Origin: Dactylosporangium siamense
Lineage (GTDB): Bacteria > Actinomycetota > Actinomycetes > Mycobacteriales > Micromonosporaceae
Reading direction: 5' to 3'
DNA length: 58,697 nt
Assembly: GCF_016862795.1 (NCBI RefSeq)
Contig: NZ_BONQ01000188.1
Location: 1-58,697 of the forward strand
A model generated the notes under the pieces. That model was not told where the DNA came from. It made no database searches and saw nothing but the letters and a program-made list of their open reading frames with translations. This document shows positions 15,545 to 26,940 of the stretch, piece after piece. The position numbers were made by a program, and so were the translations under genes. How positions within the stretch are numbered: the stretch's first letter is position 1; every line of letters starts with the position of its first letter.

Positions 15545-15617
15545 GAAGCCCGGCGATCGACGGTCACCGTGAGCAGAATGCGACTTAAGCCGGGTATGGT
15601 GCCCGGCGGAGGTGGTT

Positions 15618-17000
15618 ATGGGGACGGGTCGTGCGGGGCGGCGATTCAGCGTGCGTCCACGAAACTGGCCCCGGTCCTTGCGCCGGGTCCTCACTGCGAT
15701 CCTCGCGATCCTGGTGCTCGCGGCGATGGGCGTCACGGCGTACCGGACCCTGAAGCCGGCGGAGACCGTCAGCCGGGCCAACAAGCCGGTGCCGTCGCCC
15801 GAGCCCATCCAGTCGATCCAGTACGCGGAGCTGCCCTCCGCGCCGCTGATCGTCGAGGGCCGGCTGCGCGTCTACACCGAGCAGCGGCGCGTCTTCGCCG
15901 ACACGCCCGTGACCGCGCAGCGCGAGATGACGCCGCACTGGGCGTATCGGCGCTGGCCCGCCGAGGTCGTCTCGATCGTCGCGGTCGAGAAGCCCGCCAG
16001 CGGCGTCGGCCTCTCCGTCGTGGTGACCAAGTGGTCCGACGGTGAGATCGTCGCCCTCGACGCGGAGAAGGGCGACATCGTCTGGCAGGTCCGCATCGAC
16101 CCCGCCGACGGCGAGACGTTCAAGGGCCGCCGCACCGGCGCGAAGACCATGTACTCCCCGGAGGACCTGTTCGTCACCACCTCCTCCGTGGACCACCAGC
16201 CGATCGTCATCGCCACCGGCAAGGACGTCGCGCAGGCCATCGACCCGGCCGACGGCAAGGTCCGCTGGACCCACTCCTTCGCCGCCACCCCCGGCTGCCA
16301 CGCCGTCGACTGGACCGGCCTCGACGCGTATTTCGTGAAGGACACCTGCGCGAAGCCCGCGACGCTGGAGGTCTACGACGCCGGCACCGGCACCCTGCTC
16401 ACCACCTGGCGCCCGCCGGGCGCGTCGATCGGCCCCGACAACGTCACCAACTGGTTCCTCGAGCCGACGTCCTGCCAGCTCGGCCGCTCCGGCTGCGTCC
16501 TGTTCAAGGCCGCCCCGACCGGCGACGTGGTCAGCTACGCCGACGCGGCGTCCGGCGTCGGCAGCGTCACCCCGACGTACTGGGCCCTCGGCGCCGACCA
16601 CATCGTCAAGTCGGAGCTCATCCCCGACAAGGACAAGGTCGTGGTCGTCGGCGACGTCCTCGCCGAGCAGGTCGTCGGCGGCTACATCTGGGCGTTCTCC
16701 CGCACCACCGGCCAGCGCCAGTGGATGTCCGAGGTCGCCGGCACCCTGATCGGCGCCGACCAGCGCAACGTCTACCTGATCAACAAGGACTACCAGCTCC
16801 TGGTCCTGAACCTGATCACCGGCGCGGTCACCTCCAGCACCGAACTGCGCATCCGCCCGGAGGACCGGTTCGTGTTCAGCGAGCTGTACCTGCACGGCGG
16901 CTACCTCGTGATCGAGCGCCTGCACACCACCAACGCGTCGGAGATCGACGACAAGTACTACTTCAGCATGAACACCGTCGTGCTCGTGGGTATCGGCTGA
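15618..17000 (+). CDS. Membrane-anchored PQQ-like beta-propeller protein
   Basis: About 460 residues: a basic N-terminus, one transmembrane helix at about 24-42, a short Pro-rich linker (KPVPSPEPIQ) and an extracytoplasmic beta-propeller with PQQ-enzyme-like blades (GEIVALDAEKGDIVWQVRID, KDVAQAIDPADGKVRWTH, GYIWAFSRTTGQRQWMSEV). PQQ ligands are not evident, so it is probably a structural or binding propeller. ATG 15618 follows GGAGG (15608-15612); an in-frame GTG at 15612 overlaps that ribosome site. The last base overlaps the start of the DUF305 gene (TGATG). Confidence 0.8.
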   Translation: MGTGRAGRRFSVRPRNWPRSLRRVLTAILAILVLAAMGVTAYRTLKPAETVSRANKPVPSPEPIQSIQYAELPSAPLIVEGRLRVYTEQRRVFADTPVTAQREMTPHWAYRRWPAEVVSIVAVEKPASGVGLSVVVTKWSDGEIVALDAEKGDIVWQVRIDPADGETFKGRRTGAKTMYSPEDLFVTTSSVDHQPIVIATGKDVAQAIDPADGKVRWTHSFAATPGCHAVDWTGLDAYFVKDTCAKPATLEVYDAGTGTLLTTWRPPGASIGPDNVTNWFLEPTSCQLGRSGCVLFKAAPTGDVVSYADAASGVGSVTPTYWALGADHIVKSELIPDKDKVVVVGDVLAEQVVGGYIWAFSRTTGQRQWMSEVAGTLIGADQRNVYLINKDYQLLVLNLITGAVTSSTELRIRPEDRFVFSELYLHGGYLVIERLHTTNASEIDDKYYFSMNTVVLVGIG

Positions 17001-17605
17001 TGCGCTCTTCGGCGGTCGCGCTGGTGCTGGTCGCTCTCGTCGCGGGCTGTAGCGGGGAGAGTGACCACGGTCATGCCCCGCCGGTCGGCTCCGCTTCCGT
17101 CGTGGCCACCGCTTCCGGGCCGATCTCCACCGGGCCGTTCAACGCGACGGACGTGCAGTTCGCCACCGACATGATCCCGCACCACCAGCAGGCGGTCGAC
17201 ATGACCACGCTCGCCGCCACCCATGCGTCGAGCGCCGAGGTCAAGGCCCTGGCGGCGAAGATCCGCAAGGAGCAGGAGCCGGAGATCGCGACGATGTCGG
17301 GCTGGCTCATGGCCTGGGGCGAGCCGGTCCCGAGCCCGGGCGCGATGCACCACGACTCGGGCGACATGGGCGGGATGCCCGGCATGCTGACCGACACCGA
17401 GTTGCACCAGCTGGGCGCGGCGACCGGTCCCGCGTTCGACAAGCTGTTCCTGACCCTGATGATCAAGCACCACGAGGGCGCGGTCGAGACCGCCACGACG
17501 GCGCAGTCCCAGGGCTCGGCGGTGAAGCAGCTCGCCGGCGCGATCGTGACCAGCCAGACCGCCGAGATCGCCGAGATGAAGGCCCTGCTCGACAAGCTCC
17601 CGTAG
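17000..17605 (+). CDS. DUF305 lipoprotein
   Basis: A 201-residue lipoprotein with a short signal peptide and lipobox LVAGC (Cys17). Two DUF305 units are visible, each with a His-His motif: FATDMIPHHQQAVDMT and LTLMIKHHEGAVETA, joined by a Met/His-rich loop (MHHDSGDMGGMPGM). The family is a ferritin-like four-helix fold often linked to copper. Translationally coupled to the upstream propeller gene, suggesting both work outside the membrane. Confidence 0.9.
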   Translation: MRSSAVALVLVALVAGCSGESDHGHAPPVGSASVVATASGPISTGPFNATDVQFATDMIPHHQQAVDMTTLAATHASSAEVKALAAKIRKEQEPEIATMSGWLMAWGEPVPSPGAMHHDSGDMGGMPGMLTDTELHQLGAATGPAFDKLFLTLMIKHHEGAVETATTAQSQGSAVKQLAGAIVTSQTAEIAEMKALLDKLP

Positions 17606-17619
17606 GCCGCCGCTCATGG

Positions 17620-17654
17620 TCCGGAAGGCCTGGGGTGCCCCAGAGCCTCCCGGA
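17620..17654. terminator. Hairpin between convergent genes
   Basis: TCCGG-AAGGC-CTGGGG pairs with CCCCAG-AGCCT-CCCGGA across a two-base loop, with one or two bulges. It sits between the ends of the DUF305 and aminotransferase genes and can serve both strands. No U tract, as is common in high-GC actinobacteria. Confidence 0.6.
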
Positions 17655-17667
17655 TCGCGATGGATCC

Positions 17668-18705
17668 CTAAACGCAGTCGAGGAAGGCGTCGTTCTCGCC
17701 CGGGGAGCTGATCGTGACGCGGACGCCGTCGCCGGCGAAGGCGCGGACGATGACGCCGGACTCCTCGCACTTCGCGGCGAAGTCGGTGGCGGCGTCGCCG
17801 AGGGGGAGCCAGAAGAAGTTGGACTGCGTGTCGGGGACGTCGGGGTACACCTTGCGAACGGCGGAAACGACCCGCTCCCGCTCGGCGGTGATGAGGTCGA
17901 CCCGGCGCTGCATCTCGTCGGACGCCTGCAGGGCGGCGAGGGCCGCGGCCTGCGCCGTCGCGGAGGTGGAGAACGGGGTGACGACCTTGCGCACGGCGGC
18001 CGCGACCTCGGGTGAGCCGACGAGGTAGCCGACCCGCAGGCCGGCCAGGCCCCACGCCTTGGACAGGGTGCGCAGGACGACGACGTTCGGGCGGTCGCCG
18101 TACGTGGCGATGCCGTCCGGCACGTCGGGGTCGGTGACGAACTCGCGGTACGCCTCGTCGAGGGCGACCAGGACCGTCGGCGGCACGGCGTCCAGGAACG
18201 CGTCGAGCTCGGCTTTCCCCACCGCGGTGCCGGTCGGGTTGTTGGGGTTGCAGACGATGACCAGGCGGGTCTTGTCCGTGATCGCGGCGGCCATGGCCGG
18301 AAGGTCGTGGCCGTGCGTGCCGGTGTTCGGCACGCGGACGCTGGTCGCGCCGCTGGTCGCGGCGATGATCGGGTACGCCTCGAACGAGCGCCACGCGTAG
18401 ATGGCCTCGTCGCCGGGGAGGCAGGTGGTGCGGAACAGGTGCTCGGTGAGCGCGACGGAGCCGCAGCCGGTGGCGATGCGGTCCGGGTCGACGCCGAGGC
18501 GGTCGCTCAGGGCGGCGCGCAGCGCGGTGGCGCCCGGGTCCGGGTACCGGTGGGCGCCGGTGATCGAGGCGGCGACCGCGTCGACGACGCCGGGCAGCGG
18601 GCCGTAGGGGACCTCGTTGCTGGCCAGCTTGATCGCGCCGGGCACGGTGCGGCCGGCGACGTAGGCGGGCAGGGCGTCGAGGTCTGCGCGGGTGAGGCGG
18701 GTCAT
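17668..18705 (-). CDS. HisC-type aminotransferase (histidinol-phosphate or aromatic amino acid)
   Basis: A 345-residue PLP-dependent class I/II aminotransferase. PLP Lys216 lies in LRTLSKAWGLAGLRVG; CNPNNPTGT (152-160) and LDEAYREF (182-189) are the cofactor-binding motifs. It is of the HisC/Pat subgroup. Histidine biosynthesis genes are absent nearby whereas hppD is 1.6 kb upstream on the same strand, so transamination of tyrosine/phenylalanine is at least as likely as histidinol phosphate. The ATG overlaps the stop of the upstream RDD gene (ATGA). Confidence 0.88.
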   Translation of the reverse strand: MTRLTRADLDALPAYVAGRTVPGAIKLASNEVPYGPLPGVVDAVAASITGAHRYPDPGATALRAALSDRLGVDPDRIATGCGSVALTEHLFRTTCLPGDEAIYAWRSFEAYPIIAATSGATSVRVPNTGTHGHDLPAMAAAITDKTRLVIVCNPNNPTGTAVGKAELDAFLDAVPPTVLVALDEAYREFVTDPDVPDGIATYGDRPNVVVLRTLSKAWGLAGLRVGYLVGSPEVAAAVRKVVTPFSTSATAQAAALAALQASDEMQRRVDLITAERERVVSAVRKVYPDVPDTQSNFFWLPLGDAATDFAAKCEESGVIVRAFAGDGVRVTISSPGENDAFLDCV

Positions 18706-19658
18706 GACTGGTCTCCGGAGGAATCTGAAATCGGCTGTGACGGCGACGGGACGTCCTGCACCACGACGGTGCCGGCCGAACGGTCGTGGAAGGCGCGGTG
18801 CAGCGGCCAGTCGATCACCGGCGAGAGGCTGTCGAGGAACTGCAGCAGGAAGCCGACGCCGCAGGTCCACAGCAGCACCGACAGGCCGAGCGGGTTCCAC
18901 CGGCGGATGGCGCGGCCGAAGCCGATCGGCTCCTCGCTCTCCAGCCGCATGACCTTGATCTTCAGCAGGCGCTTGCCGAGCGTCTGGCCGCTGCTGGCGA
19001 TGGAGGGCACCTCATATGCGAACCAGAGCGCGGCGATCAGCAGCAGGATCACGATCTGCAGCGGCCCGGCCCGGTCCGGCTGCACGATGTCACTGGTCGA
19101 CTCGTTGGCCCGGATGCGGTCCCAGGTCTCCTGGAAGACCGGGGACATCTCGCGCAGGTACTGGTAGATGAAGTAGCCGGTGACCAGCGTGTTGAGCAGC
19201 AGCAGCGCGGCGATGTCGACCAGCCGGGCGAGCAGCCGGGCGCCGAGGCCGGCGACCCGCCGGCCGTGCGGCATGGCCGTGGCGAGGGCCTGCCCGGCGG
19301 CGATGGCCTGCGGCGGTAGCAGCACCTGGACCGCGCCGGACGGGTACCCGCCGGGCGGCAGCGTGCCCTGCGGGTGCACCCCTGGCGGCAGCGGCGCGCC
19401 GGGCGGCAGCACGATCGCGCCGGGTGGCAGCTGGCCGGGCGGGAAGCCGCCGGGCGGCACGGGCGTGCCGGGCGGGAGGATGACCGCGCCCAGGTGCGGG
19501 GCCGTCGGAGCCTCGACGGGTGCTGGCGGCGCGACGGCTGGGGGGCCTTCCGGCGGGACCTCGTCGGCTGGGATGGGCTCGCCGAGCCAGCCTTCACCGT
19601 CCCAGTACCGCTGGACGGCCTGATCGACGGGATCCTTGTACCAACCTGGAGCTGTCAC
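18702..19658 (-). CDS. DUF2510-RDD family membrane protein
   Basis: A 318-residue protein: N-terminal DUF2510 segment APGWYKDPVDQAVQRYWDG (residues 3-21), a long Pro/Gly linker made of PPGxPxPPGG-like repeats (about 40-125), and a C-terminal RDD domain with two to three membrane helices (LARLVDIAALLLLNTLVTGY; SSGQTLGKRLLKIKVMR). The GTG start overlaps the stop of the neighbouring RDD gene (GTGA) and its own stop overlaps the aminotransferase start, so the three form a coupled operon. Transport or membrane-stress roles are proposed for RDD proteins; function here is unknown. Confidence 0.85.
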   Translation of the reverse strand: MTAPGWYKDPVDQAVQRYWDGEGWLGEPIPADEVPPEGPPAVAPPAPVEAPTAPHLGAVILPPGTPVPPGGFPPGQLPPGAIVLPPGAPLPPGVHPQGTLPPGGYPSGAVQVLLPPQAIAAGQALATAMPHGRRVAGLGARLLARLVDIAALLLLNTLVTGYFIYQYLREMSPVFQETWDRIRANESTSDIVQPDRAGPLQIVILLLIAALWFAYEVPSIASSGQTLGKRLLKIKVMRLESEEPIGFGRAIRRWNPLGLSVLLWTCGVGFLLQFLDSLSPVIDWPLHRAFHDRSAGTVVVQDVPSPSQPISDSSGDQS

Positions 19659-20299
19659 CTGTTGACCTTTACCACAACCGTCTGGGCGAACTTGTCGTGC
19701 AGGCACTGCTGGAACGGTTTGTCCCACAGCTGCCACAGCCCGTCGATCCAGTTGAAGAACGGAATGATGATCCCGCCGACGTACTGTGCCAGCCAGCGCT
19801 TTCCTGCCACGCCGCGGGTGATCGGCGCACCCGGGTCGTCGAGCCGGAGCAGGTCCAGGCCGAGTGCCCGCTTGCCCAGTGTGACACCGCGGCGGCTCGG
19901 GTACAGCTCGACGTGGTACAGGTAGTTCAGCCCGACCATGATCACGATGATCGCGAAATATCCGATGATCAGCGGGAGGACGAACAGCGACGTGTCGGGT
20001 GAGCTGATGATCTGCCCGGTCTCGGGGTCGGTCTCCACATCGGCGGCCAGCGCCGTGACCCAGGCGACCATGCCGAGCACCGCCGGGATCATGACCGCCA
20101 TCGACACCACGATGAAGACGGCGCCGTCGATGAGGTACGCACCGAGCCGCAGGCCGAACCCGGCGAGCGGCTGACCGTTGGGCGCCAGCGGCACCGGCGG
20201 AGGCCCGTAGTAGGCCTGCGCCGGCACGCCGTACGCGTTCTGCGGGTAACTGGGCTGCGCATATGGGTTGTGCTGCGGCTGTTGTTGGGGGTACGTCAC
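19655..20299 (-). CDS. RDD family membrane protein
   Basis: A 214-residue RDD protein with a Tyr/Pro/Gln-rich N-terminus (residues 1-42) and three membrane helices; the RDD signature is GFGLRLGAYLIDGAVFIVV, with the later GVTLGKRALGLDLLRLDD. Paralogous to the DUF2510-RDD gene that overlaps its end, so the pair probably arose by duplication and may hetero-oligomerise. GTG start; hppD begins the operon side 10 bp upstream of it and may be cotranscribed. Confidence 0.85.
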   Translation of the reverse strand: MTYPQQQPQHNPYAQPSYPQNAYGVPAQAYYGPPPVPLAPNGQPLAGFGLRLGAYLIDGAVFIVVSMAVMIPAVLGMVAWVTALAADVETDPETGQIISSPDTSLFVLPLIIGYFAIIVIMVGLNYLYHVELYPSRRGVTLGKRALGLDLLRLDDPGAPITRGVAGKRWLAQYVGGIIIPFFNWIDGLWQLWDKPFQQCLHDKFAQTVVVKVNR

Positions 20300-20309
20300 C
20301 CCGACAGTG

Positions 20310-21509
<1,200 letters not shown>

Positions 21510-21510
21510 C

Positions 21511-21516
21511 TATTCT
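21511..21516 (+). promoter_or_regulatory. Putative -10 box of the Lrp regulator
   Basis: TATTCT in the 93-bp gap between hppD and the regulator. Transcription from it would begin a few bases past the upstream ATG at 21519, which supports the internal GTG at 21561 as the start. Confidence 0.4.
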
Positions 21517-21560
21517 GCATGGTCAGGTTGCTCATATTGTCGAGGTTTTCGGGGGTACGG

Positions 21561-22052
21561 GTGGACAAGTTGCCCAATCCGATCGACGTGTTGGACGCGC
21601 GGCTGATCGGCCTGCTGGCGGCGGAACCGCGGATCGGCGTGCTGGAGTGCTCCCGCCGCCTGCACGTCGCCCGCGGCACGGTGCAGGCGCGGCTCGACCG
21701 GCTGACGGAGCGCGGGGTGATCAGGGGGTACGGCCCGGAGATCGACCCGGCGGCGCTGGGCTACGGGGTGACGGCGTTCGTGACGCTGGAGATCCGGCAG
21801 CGCTTCGGGCACGACCCGGTCGCCGCCCACCTGGCGGAGATCCCGGAGGTCCTGGAGGCGCACACGATCACGGGGTCCGGGGACCTGATGTGCCGGATCG
21901 TGGCGCGCTCGAACACCGACCTGCAGCGGGTGATCGACCGGGTGATGGGCTTCGACGGGATCGAGCGCTCCTCGACGATCATCGCCCTCGCCGAGCAGAT
22001 CCCCCACCGAACCCTGCCCCTGGTCACCGCCGCCGCCCGCTCTTCCCCGTGA
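21561..22052 (+). CDS. Lrp/AsnC-family transcriptional regulator
   Basis: A 163-residue feast/famine regulator with an N-terminal HTH (RIGVLECSRRLHVARGTVQARLDRL) and a C-terminal RAM ligand-binding domain (TAFVTLEIRQ, VLEAHTITGSGDLMCRIVARS). Lrp proteins often control the divergent gene, here hppD, and may sense an aromatic amino acid. Start chosen at GTG 21561 after a GGGGG stretch; ATG 21519 is in frame and would add 14 residues. The stop codon lies in the terminator stem. Confidence 0.88.
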   Translation: MDKLPNPIDVLDARLIGLLAAEPRIGVLECSRRLHVARGTVQARLDRLTERGVIRGYGPEIDPAALGYGVTAFVTLEIRQRFGHDPVAAHLAEIPEVLEAHTITGSGDLMCRIVARSNTDLQRVIDRVMGFDGIERSSTIIALAEQIPHRTLPLVTAAARSSP

Positions 22053-22099
22053 TCCAGAAGACCTCGTGTACCCAGGGGTGGTCGAGGTCTTCCGGATCA
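22050..22099. terminator. 17-bp stem bidirectional terminator
   Basis: TGATCCAGAAGACCTCG (22050-22066) pairs with CGAGGTCTTCCGGATCA (22083-22099) at 16 of 17 positions with a 16-nt loop. The left arm includes the regulator stop codon and the hairpin ends before the convergent fumarase stop. Confidence 0.8.
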
Positions 22100-22109
22100 T
22101 GAGGTGGTG

Positions 22110-23738
<1,629 letters not shown>

Positions 23739-23750
23739 GCCCCCGACTCT

Positions 23751-23914
23751 AAGGCCTGTATCGAAGTGGTGGCCGGGCTGCGGCGGACTCAGACGCCGCC
23801 TGGACCCACGCCGGTCACACCTGGATACAACCCCGGTATCCAGGCGCGCCCGGCGCGGCCCCAGCCGACGCCTGAGCCTCGCCTCGCACCGACCCCCACT
23901 TCGATACAGGCCTT
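23751..23914. repeat. 164-bp inverted-repeat element between fumarase and azlD
   Basis: Perfect 19-bp terminal inverted repeats: AAGGCCTGTATCGAAGTGG (23751-23769) and its complement at 23896-23914. Inside are a GCGGCG/CGCCGC hairpin (about 23780-23800) and a 9-bp perfect hairpin CCTGGATAC/GTATCCAGG (about 23820-23844). It fills nearly the whole gap and has no coding frame. No target duplication is evident. It may be a MITE-like element or a large regulatory/termination structure. Confidence 0.7.
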
Positions 23915-23916
23915 GG

Positions 23917-24225
23917 TTACTGGATTCCGGCCAGCCTGAGCAGGGCGGCGGTGAGTGCGGCGGCGACCACGACCACGACGAACGGCAGCTTCCGCCAGGC
24001 GAGCACGGCGCCGACGGCGACCCCGGCCGGCCGGGCGATCCCGACGAACTCGGTGCCGTTGAGCAGGGCCGCGGTGCCGATGAGCGCCGCCAGCAGCGCG
24101 ATCGCCGCCAGGGTCAGGTATCGGCCGACCGCGGGGGAGACGGTGATCCGGCTGCGCAGGACGGGCCCGGCGAAGCGCAGTGCGTAGGTGCCGACGCCGA
24201 GCACGATGATCGCGATCCAGCTCAT
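23917..24225 (-). CDS. azlD: AzlD-type branched-chain amino acid exporter subunit
   Basis: A 102-residue protein with three to four membrane helices ([58 protein letters not shown]), typical of the small AzlD subunit that pairs with AzlC for export of branched-chain amino acids or analogues. The ATG overlaps the azlC stop (ATGA). Confidence 0.9.
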   Translation of the reverse strand: MSWIAIIVLGVGTYALRFAGPVLRSRITVSPAVGRYLTLAAIALLAALIGTAALLNGTEFVGIARPAGVAVGAVLAWRKLPFVVVVVAAALTAALLRLAGIQ

Positions 24226-24917
24226 TTCGCCTTCTTCCGCGACGGTACGGGCAGCGCGAACGCCAGTCCCAGCAGCGCGAGGAGCACCGGCAGCCCGGCG
24301 GGCAGGAACGGCGTCGCGACCAGCGCGACGGCCGCGCCGCCGATCGCCACCCGTACCGACACCTTGTCCTTCAATGACGGCAACGTCAGCGCGAGCAGGG
24401 CGGCCGGGAACGCCGCGTCGATGCCGTAGCGGTCGGGGTCGCCGAGCGCGCTGCCGGCGATCGCGCCAAGGGTCGAGGAGATGTTCCAGGTGATGTAGAG
24501 GGCCGCGCCGGTGAGCCAGTACGCGCGGCGGCGCCGGGCCGGGTCGTCCTGGGCGAGGGCGAACGCGACGGACTCGTCGGTGAGGATGTGGCTGCCGATG
24601 ATCCGCCGCCAGCGCGCCTCGCCGAGGGTCTCGTTGCCGATCGCCAGGCCGAACGGCAGGTGCCTGGCGTTGAGCAGCAGCCCGGCCAGGATGATCGCGA
24701 GGGCCGTCCCGCCCGCGGAGACCAGGCCGACGGCGAGGAACTGGGCGCCACCGGCGTAGACGAACGCGGACATGACCACGATCTGGCTGAGCGGCAGGCC
24801 GGCGGCGGTGGCGATCGCGCCGAACGACAGGCCGACCACCACCGCGGCGGCACACAGGGCCCCGACGTCACGGACCATGGGGTCCTTCGTCAGAGCCGTT
24901 CGGGACATCGAACGCAT
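24222..24917 (-). CDS. azlC: AzlC-type branched-chain amino acid exporter subunit
   Basis: The 231-residue large subunit of the AzlCD exporter, with the family segments LSFGAIATAAGLPLSQIVVM, SAFVYAGGAQFLAVGL, LLLNARHLPFGLAIG and SHILTDESVAFAL, and about six helices. The C-terminus is basic (PSRKKAK). An alternative ATG at 24908 is possible; the CGAAC-N5-GTTCG palindrome at 24909-24923 covers the first codons or the ribosome site depending on which is used. Probably repressed by the divergent XRE-cupin regulator. Confidence 0.92.
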   Translation of the reverse strand: MRSMSRTALTKDPMVRDVGALCAAAVVVGLSFGAIATAAGLPLSQIVVMSAFVYAGGAQFLAVGLVSAGGTALAIILAGLLLNARHLPFGLAIGNETLGEARWRRIIGSHILTDESVAFALAQDDPARRRRAYWLTGAALYITWNISSTLGAIAGSALGDPDRYGIDAAFPAALLALTLPSLKDKVSVRVAIGGAAVALVATPFLPAGLPVLLALLGLAFALPVPSRKKAK

Positions 24918-24984
24918 AGTTCGTTATGCTGGACTTGCTACGGGTCGTTCGTCAAGCCGAATATTTCGTTCGATACACCGAACG
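24909..24984. promoter_or_regulatory. CGAAC/GTTCG operator array between azlC and its regulator
   Basis: Two palindromes built from the same half site: CGAACGCATAGTTCG (24909-24923) and CGTTCGATACACCGAACG (24967-24984), plus a lone CGTTCG at 24946-24951. One palindrome lies at the azlC start and the other just upstream of the regulator ATG, as expected for a repressor controlling both genes. Confidence 0.65.
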
Positions 24985-24993
24985 GGGGCCGTC

Positions 24994-25545
24994 ATGGGTG
25001 CGCCGCTGGAGTTCATCGCCGCCGCACTGCGCCGCGAGCGGGACCGCGAGAAGCTGTCCCTGAGCGAGGTCGCGAAGCGCGCCGGCATCGCCAAGTCGAC
25101 CCTGCACCAGCTGGAGTCCGGCGCCGGCAACCCCAACATCGAGACCCTGTGGGCCTTGGCCGTGGCGCTCAACGTGCCGTTCAGCCGCCTGGTCGAGCCG
25201 CCCGCGCCGACCGCCCCGCGGGTGATCCGCGCCGGCGAGGGCCCGTCGGTCCAGGCCGAGCAGGCCGACTTCGGCGGCACGCTGCTCGCCACCTGCCCGC
25301 CCGGCGCCAAGCGCGACCTGTACGTGATGCGCGTCGGCATGGGCGGCCCCCGCAAGGCCGACGCGCACCTGCCCGGCACCGTCGAGCACGTGGTCCTGAT
25401 GAGCGGCCGCCTGCGGGTCGGCCCCGCCGACGCGACCGTCGACCTGGAGGTCCACGACTACTGCTCGTTCCCCGGCGACGTCCCGCACGTCTACGAGGCC
25501 CTGACCCCCGGCACGTCCTTCACCCTCGTGATGGAGCACCGCTAG
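24994..25545 (+). CDS. XRE-cupin transcriptional regulator
   Basis: A 183-residue protein with an N-terminal Cro/C1-type HTH (LSLSEVAKRAGIAKSTLHQLESGAGNPNIETLWALA, residues about 21-55; quoted here only as a region) and a C-terminal cupin (HLPGTVEHVVLMSGRLRVG, DYCSFPGDVPHVYEAL) with His residues that may bind metal or ligand. Members next to azlCD control amino-acid export. GGGGG precedes the ATG. The stop shares the CTAG tetranucleotide with the stop of the convergent propeller gene. Confidence 0.9.
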   Translation: MGAPLEFIAAALRRERDREKLSLSEVAKRAGIAKSTLHQLESGAGNPNIETLWALAVALNVPFSRLVEPPAPTAPRVIRAGEGPSVQAEQADFGGTLLATCPPGAKRDLYVMRVGMGGPRKADAHLPGTVEHVVLMSGRLRVGPADATVDLEVHDYCSFPGDVPHVYEALTPGTSFTLVMEHR

Positions 25546-26873
25546 GTGAAGGGGAGGAACCCGATCGTGCGGCCCCGCGAGATCATCAGCCCGTCGGGCC
25601 CGATGCCGAGCACATCGGACGTCGTCTTCGCGTCCAGGATCTGGTTCCCGCTGTCCGGCTTGTACGCCTTGAGCGTCCCCGCTCCCGGATCGTTGACCAG
25701 CACCGCATAGCGGGTGATCGCCACGTCCGCCTTCGCGGTGATCTCCTTGTTCCACGCGGTCTTGCCCGTGGTCAGGTTGATCACCTGCAGCGACTTCTTG
25801 TCCGGGCCGCGGATCAGCCCGTACTGGCTGTCGGCCGCGACGAGCGTGTCCCCGGGACCACCGACGAACAGCTCCCGCCCGTCCCGCGGCGACAGGAACA
25901 CCTCGCGGTTGTCCCCCCGCGTCGCCGCGATCACGGTGTCCGCACCGGCCGGGTCCCGCCGCTGCTCACAGCCGGCGCCGGAGGAGGTGCGCAGGTCGTA
26001 CCCGTCCTTCTTCCAGACCACCTTGCCCGTGGCACCGTCGCGTGCCTCGAGGCTGTAGCGGCAGTTCCCGTCCTTCGGCGACGCGGTCGAGACCAGCACC
26101 CGCCCACCGACGACCACGATCCGGCTGCTCGTCGTCGGCTCTTCGGTACGCAACCGCTTCCCCGTGAGCGTGTCGACCACCTGCACCCGCTGATCAATGG
26201 GAAACCCGAGCATCGCCGGCACCGACCCGGGCATCGCCTCGACCGCGTCGTCAAAGGTCCCGGACAGCAGCCGCGTGCCGAGCAGATCGTTGTTGGCGCC
26301 GGCGAGCACCCGGCCGATCCCGGGCAGCTGCAGCTTCCAGATCTGCGCGCCGTCCTTGGGTGCGCGGGCCGTCAACGTGCAGTCCGACAGCCCGCCACAG
26401 CTCAGCGCCAGCACCGAGTCCCGATACGTCCACGCCCCGATCGCGTCCGGGTCCTTCCACTTCGCCGTCCCGTTGGCGGGGTCGACCGCCTCCAGGCCCT
26501 TGCTCCGCCGCCCGACGACCACGACCAGGTTCGGGCCGTCCCCGGCGGCAGCGGCCCAGTCGGCCTCCTTGGTCCACAGCTCGGTCCCGCTCCGCAGGCC
26601 GCGCGCCTCGATCGTCCCGCGCATCTGCACGACGACCGCGTCCCCGGCGATCACGGCCGCCGACGGCTGCCCACCGACCCGGTCCGCCCACAGCGTCTCG
26701 GGCTCGGACAACTTCCCGCTGCTGGACGCCACCTTCTCCCACCAGTCGGTGATGTCCCCGGACATCTTGGGCAGCGGGTTCCAGCCGGTGACGAGAATCG
26801 CCGTGATGATGAGCGCCAGCACACCGATCGCGCCGAGCGCCGTCTCGAAGTTGCGGACCGCTCCCCTAGCCAC
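25542..26873 (-). CDS. Membrane-anchored PQQ-like beta-propeller protein (second)
   Basis: A 443-residue protein with an N-terminal transmembrane helix at about 12-30 and an extracytoplasmic propeller of PQQ-like blades (GTIEARGLRSGTELWTKEAD, GLEAVDPANGTAKWKDPDA, VQVVDTLTGKRLRTEEP, LQVINLTTGKTAWNKEI). Similar in plan to the gene at 15618. Four cysteines in the lumenal part (SCGGLSDC and others) may form disulfides. GTG start; tandem 17-bp repeats lie 70-120 bp upstream. Confidence 0.8.
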   Translation of the reverse strand: MARGAVRNFETALGAIGVLALIITAILVTGWNPLPKMSGDITDWWEKVASSSGKLSEPETLWADRVGGQPSAAVIAGDAVVVQMRGTIEARGLRSGTELWTKEADWAAAAGDGPNLVVVVGRRSKGLEAVDPANGTAKWKDPDAIGAWTYRDSVLALSCGGLSDCTLTARAPKDGAQIWKLQLPGIGRVLAGANNDLLGTRLLSGTFDDAVEAMPGSVPAMLGFPIDQRVQVVDTLTGKRLRTEEPTTSSRIVVVGGRVLVSTASPKDGNCRYSLEARDGATGKVVWKKDGYDLRTSSGAGCEQRRDPAGADTVIAATRGDNREVFLSPRDGRELFVGGPGDTLVAADSQYGLIRGPDKKSLQVINLTTGKTAWNKEITAKADVAITRYAVLVNDPGAGTLKAYKPDSGNQILDAKTTSDVLGIGPDGLMISRGRTIGFLPFT

Positions 26874-26940
26874 CCGCCCACCGTAGCGGCGCGGGATGAT
26901 ACTGCGTGGGATCGCCCGATACGCCCGTGTCGCGGATATT

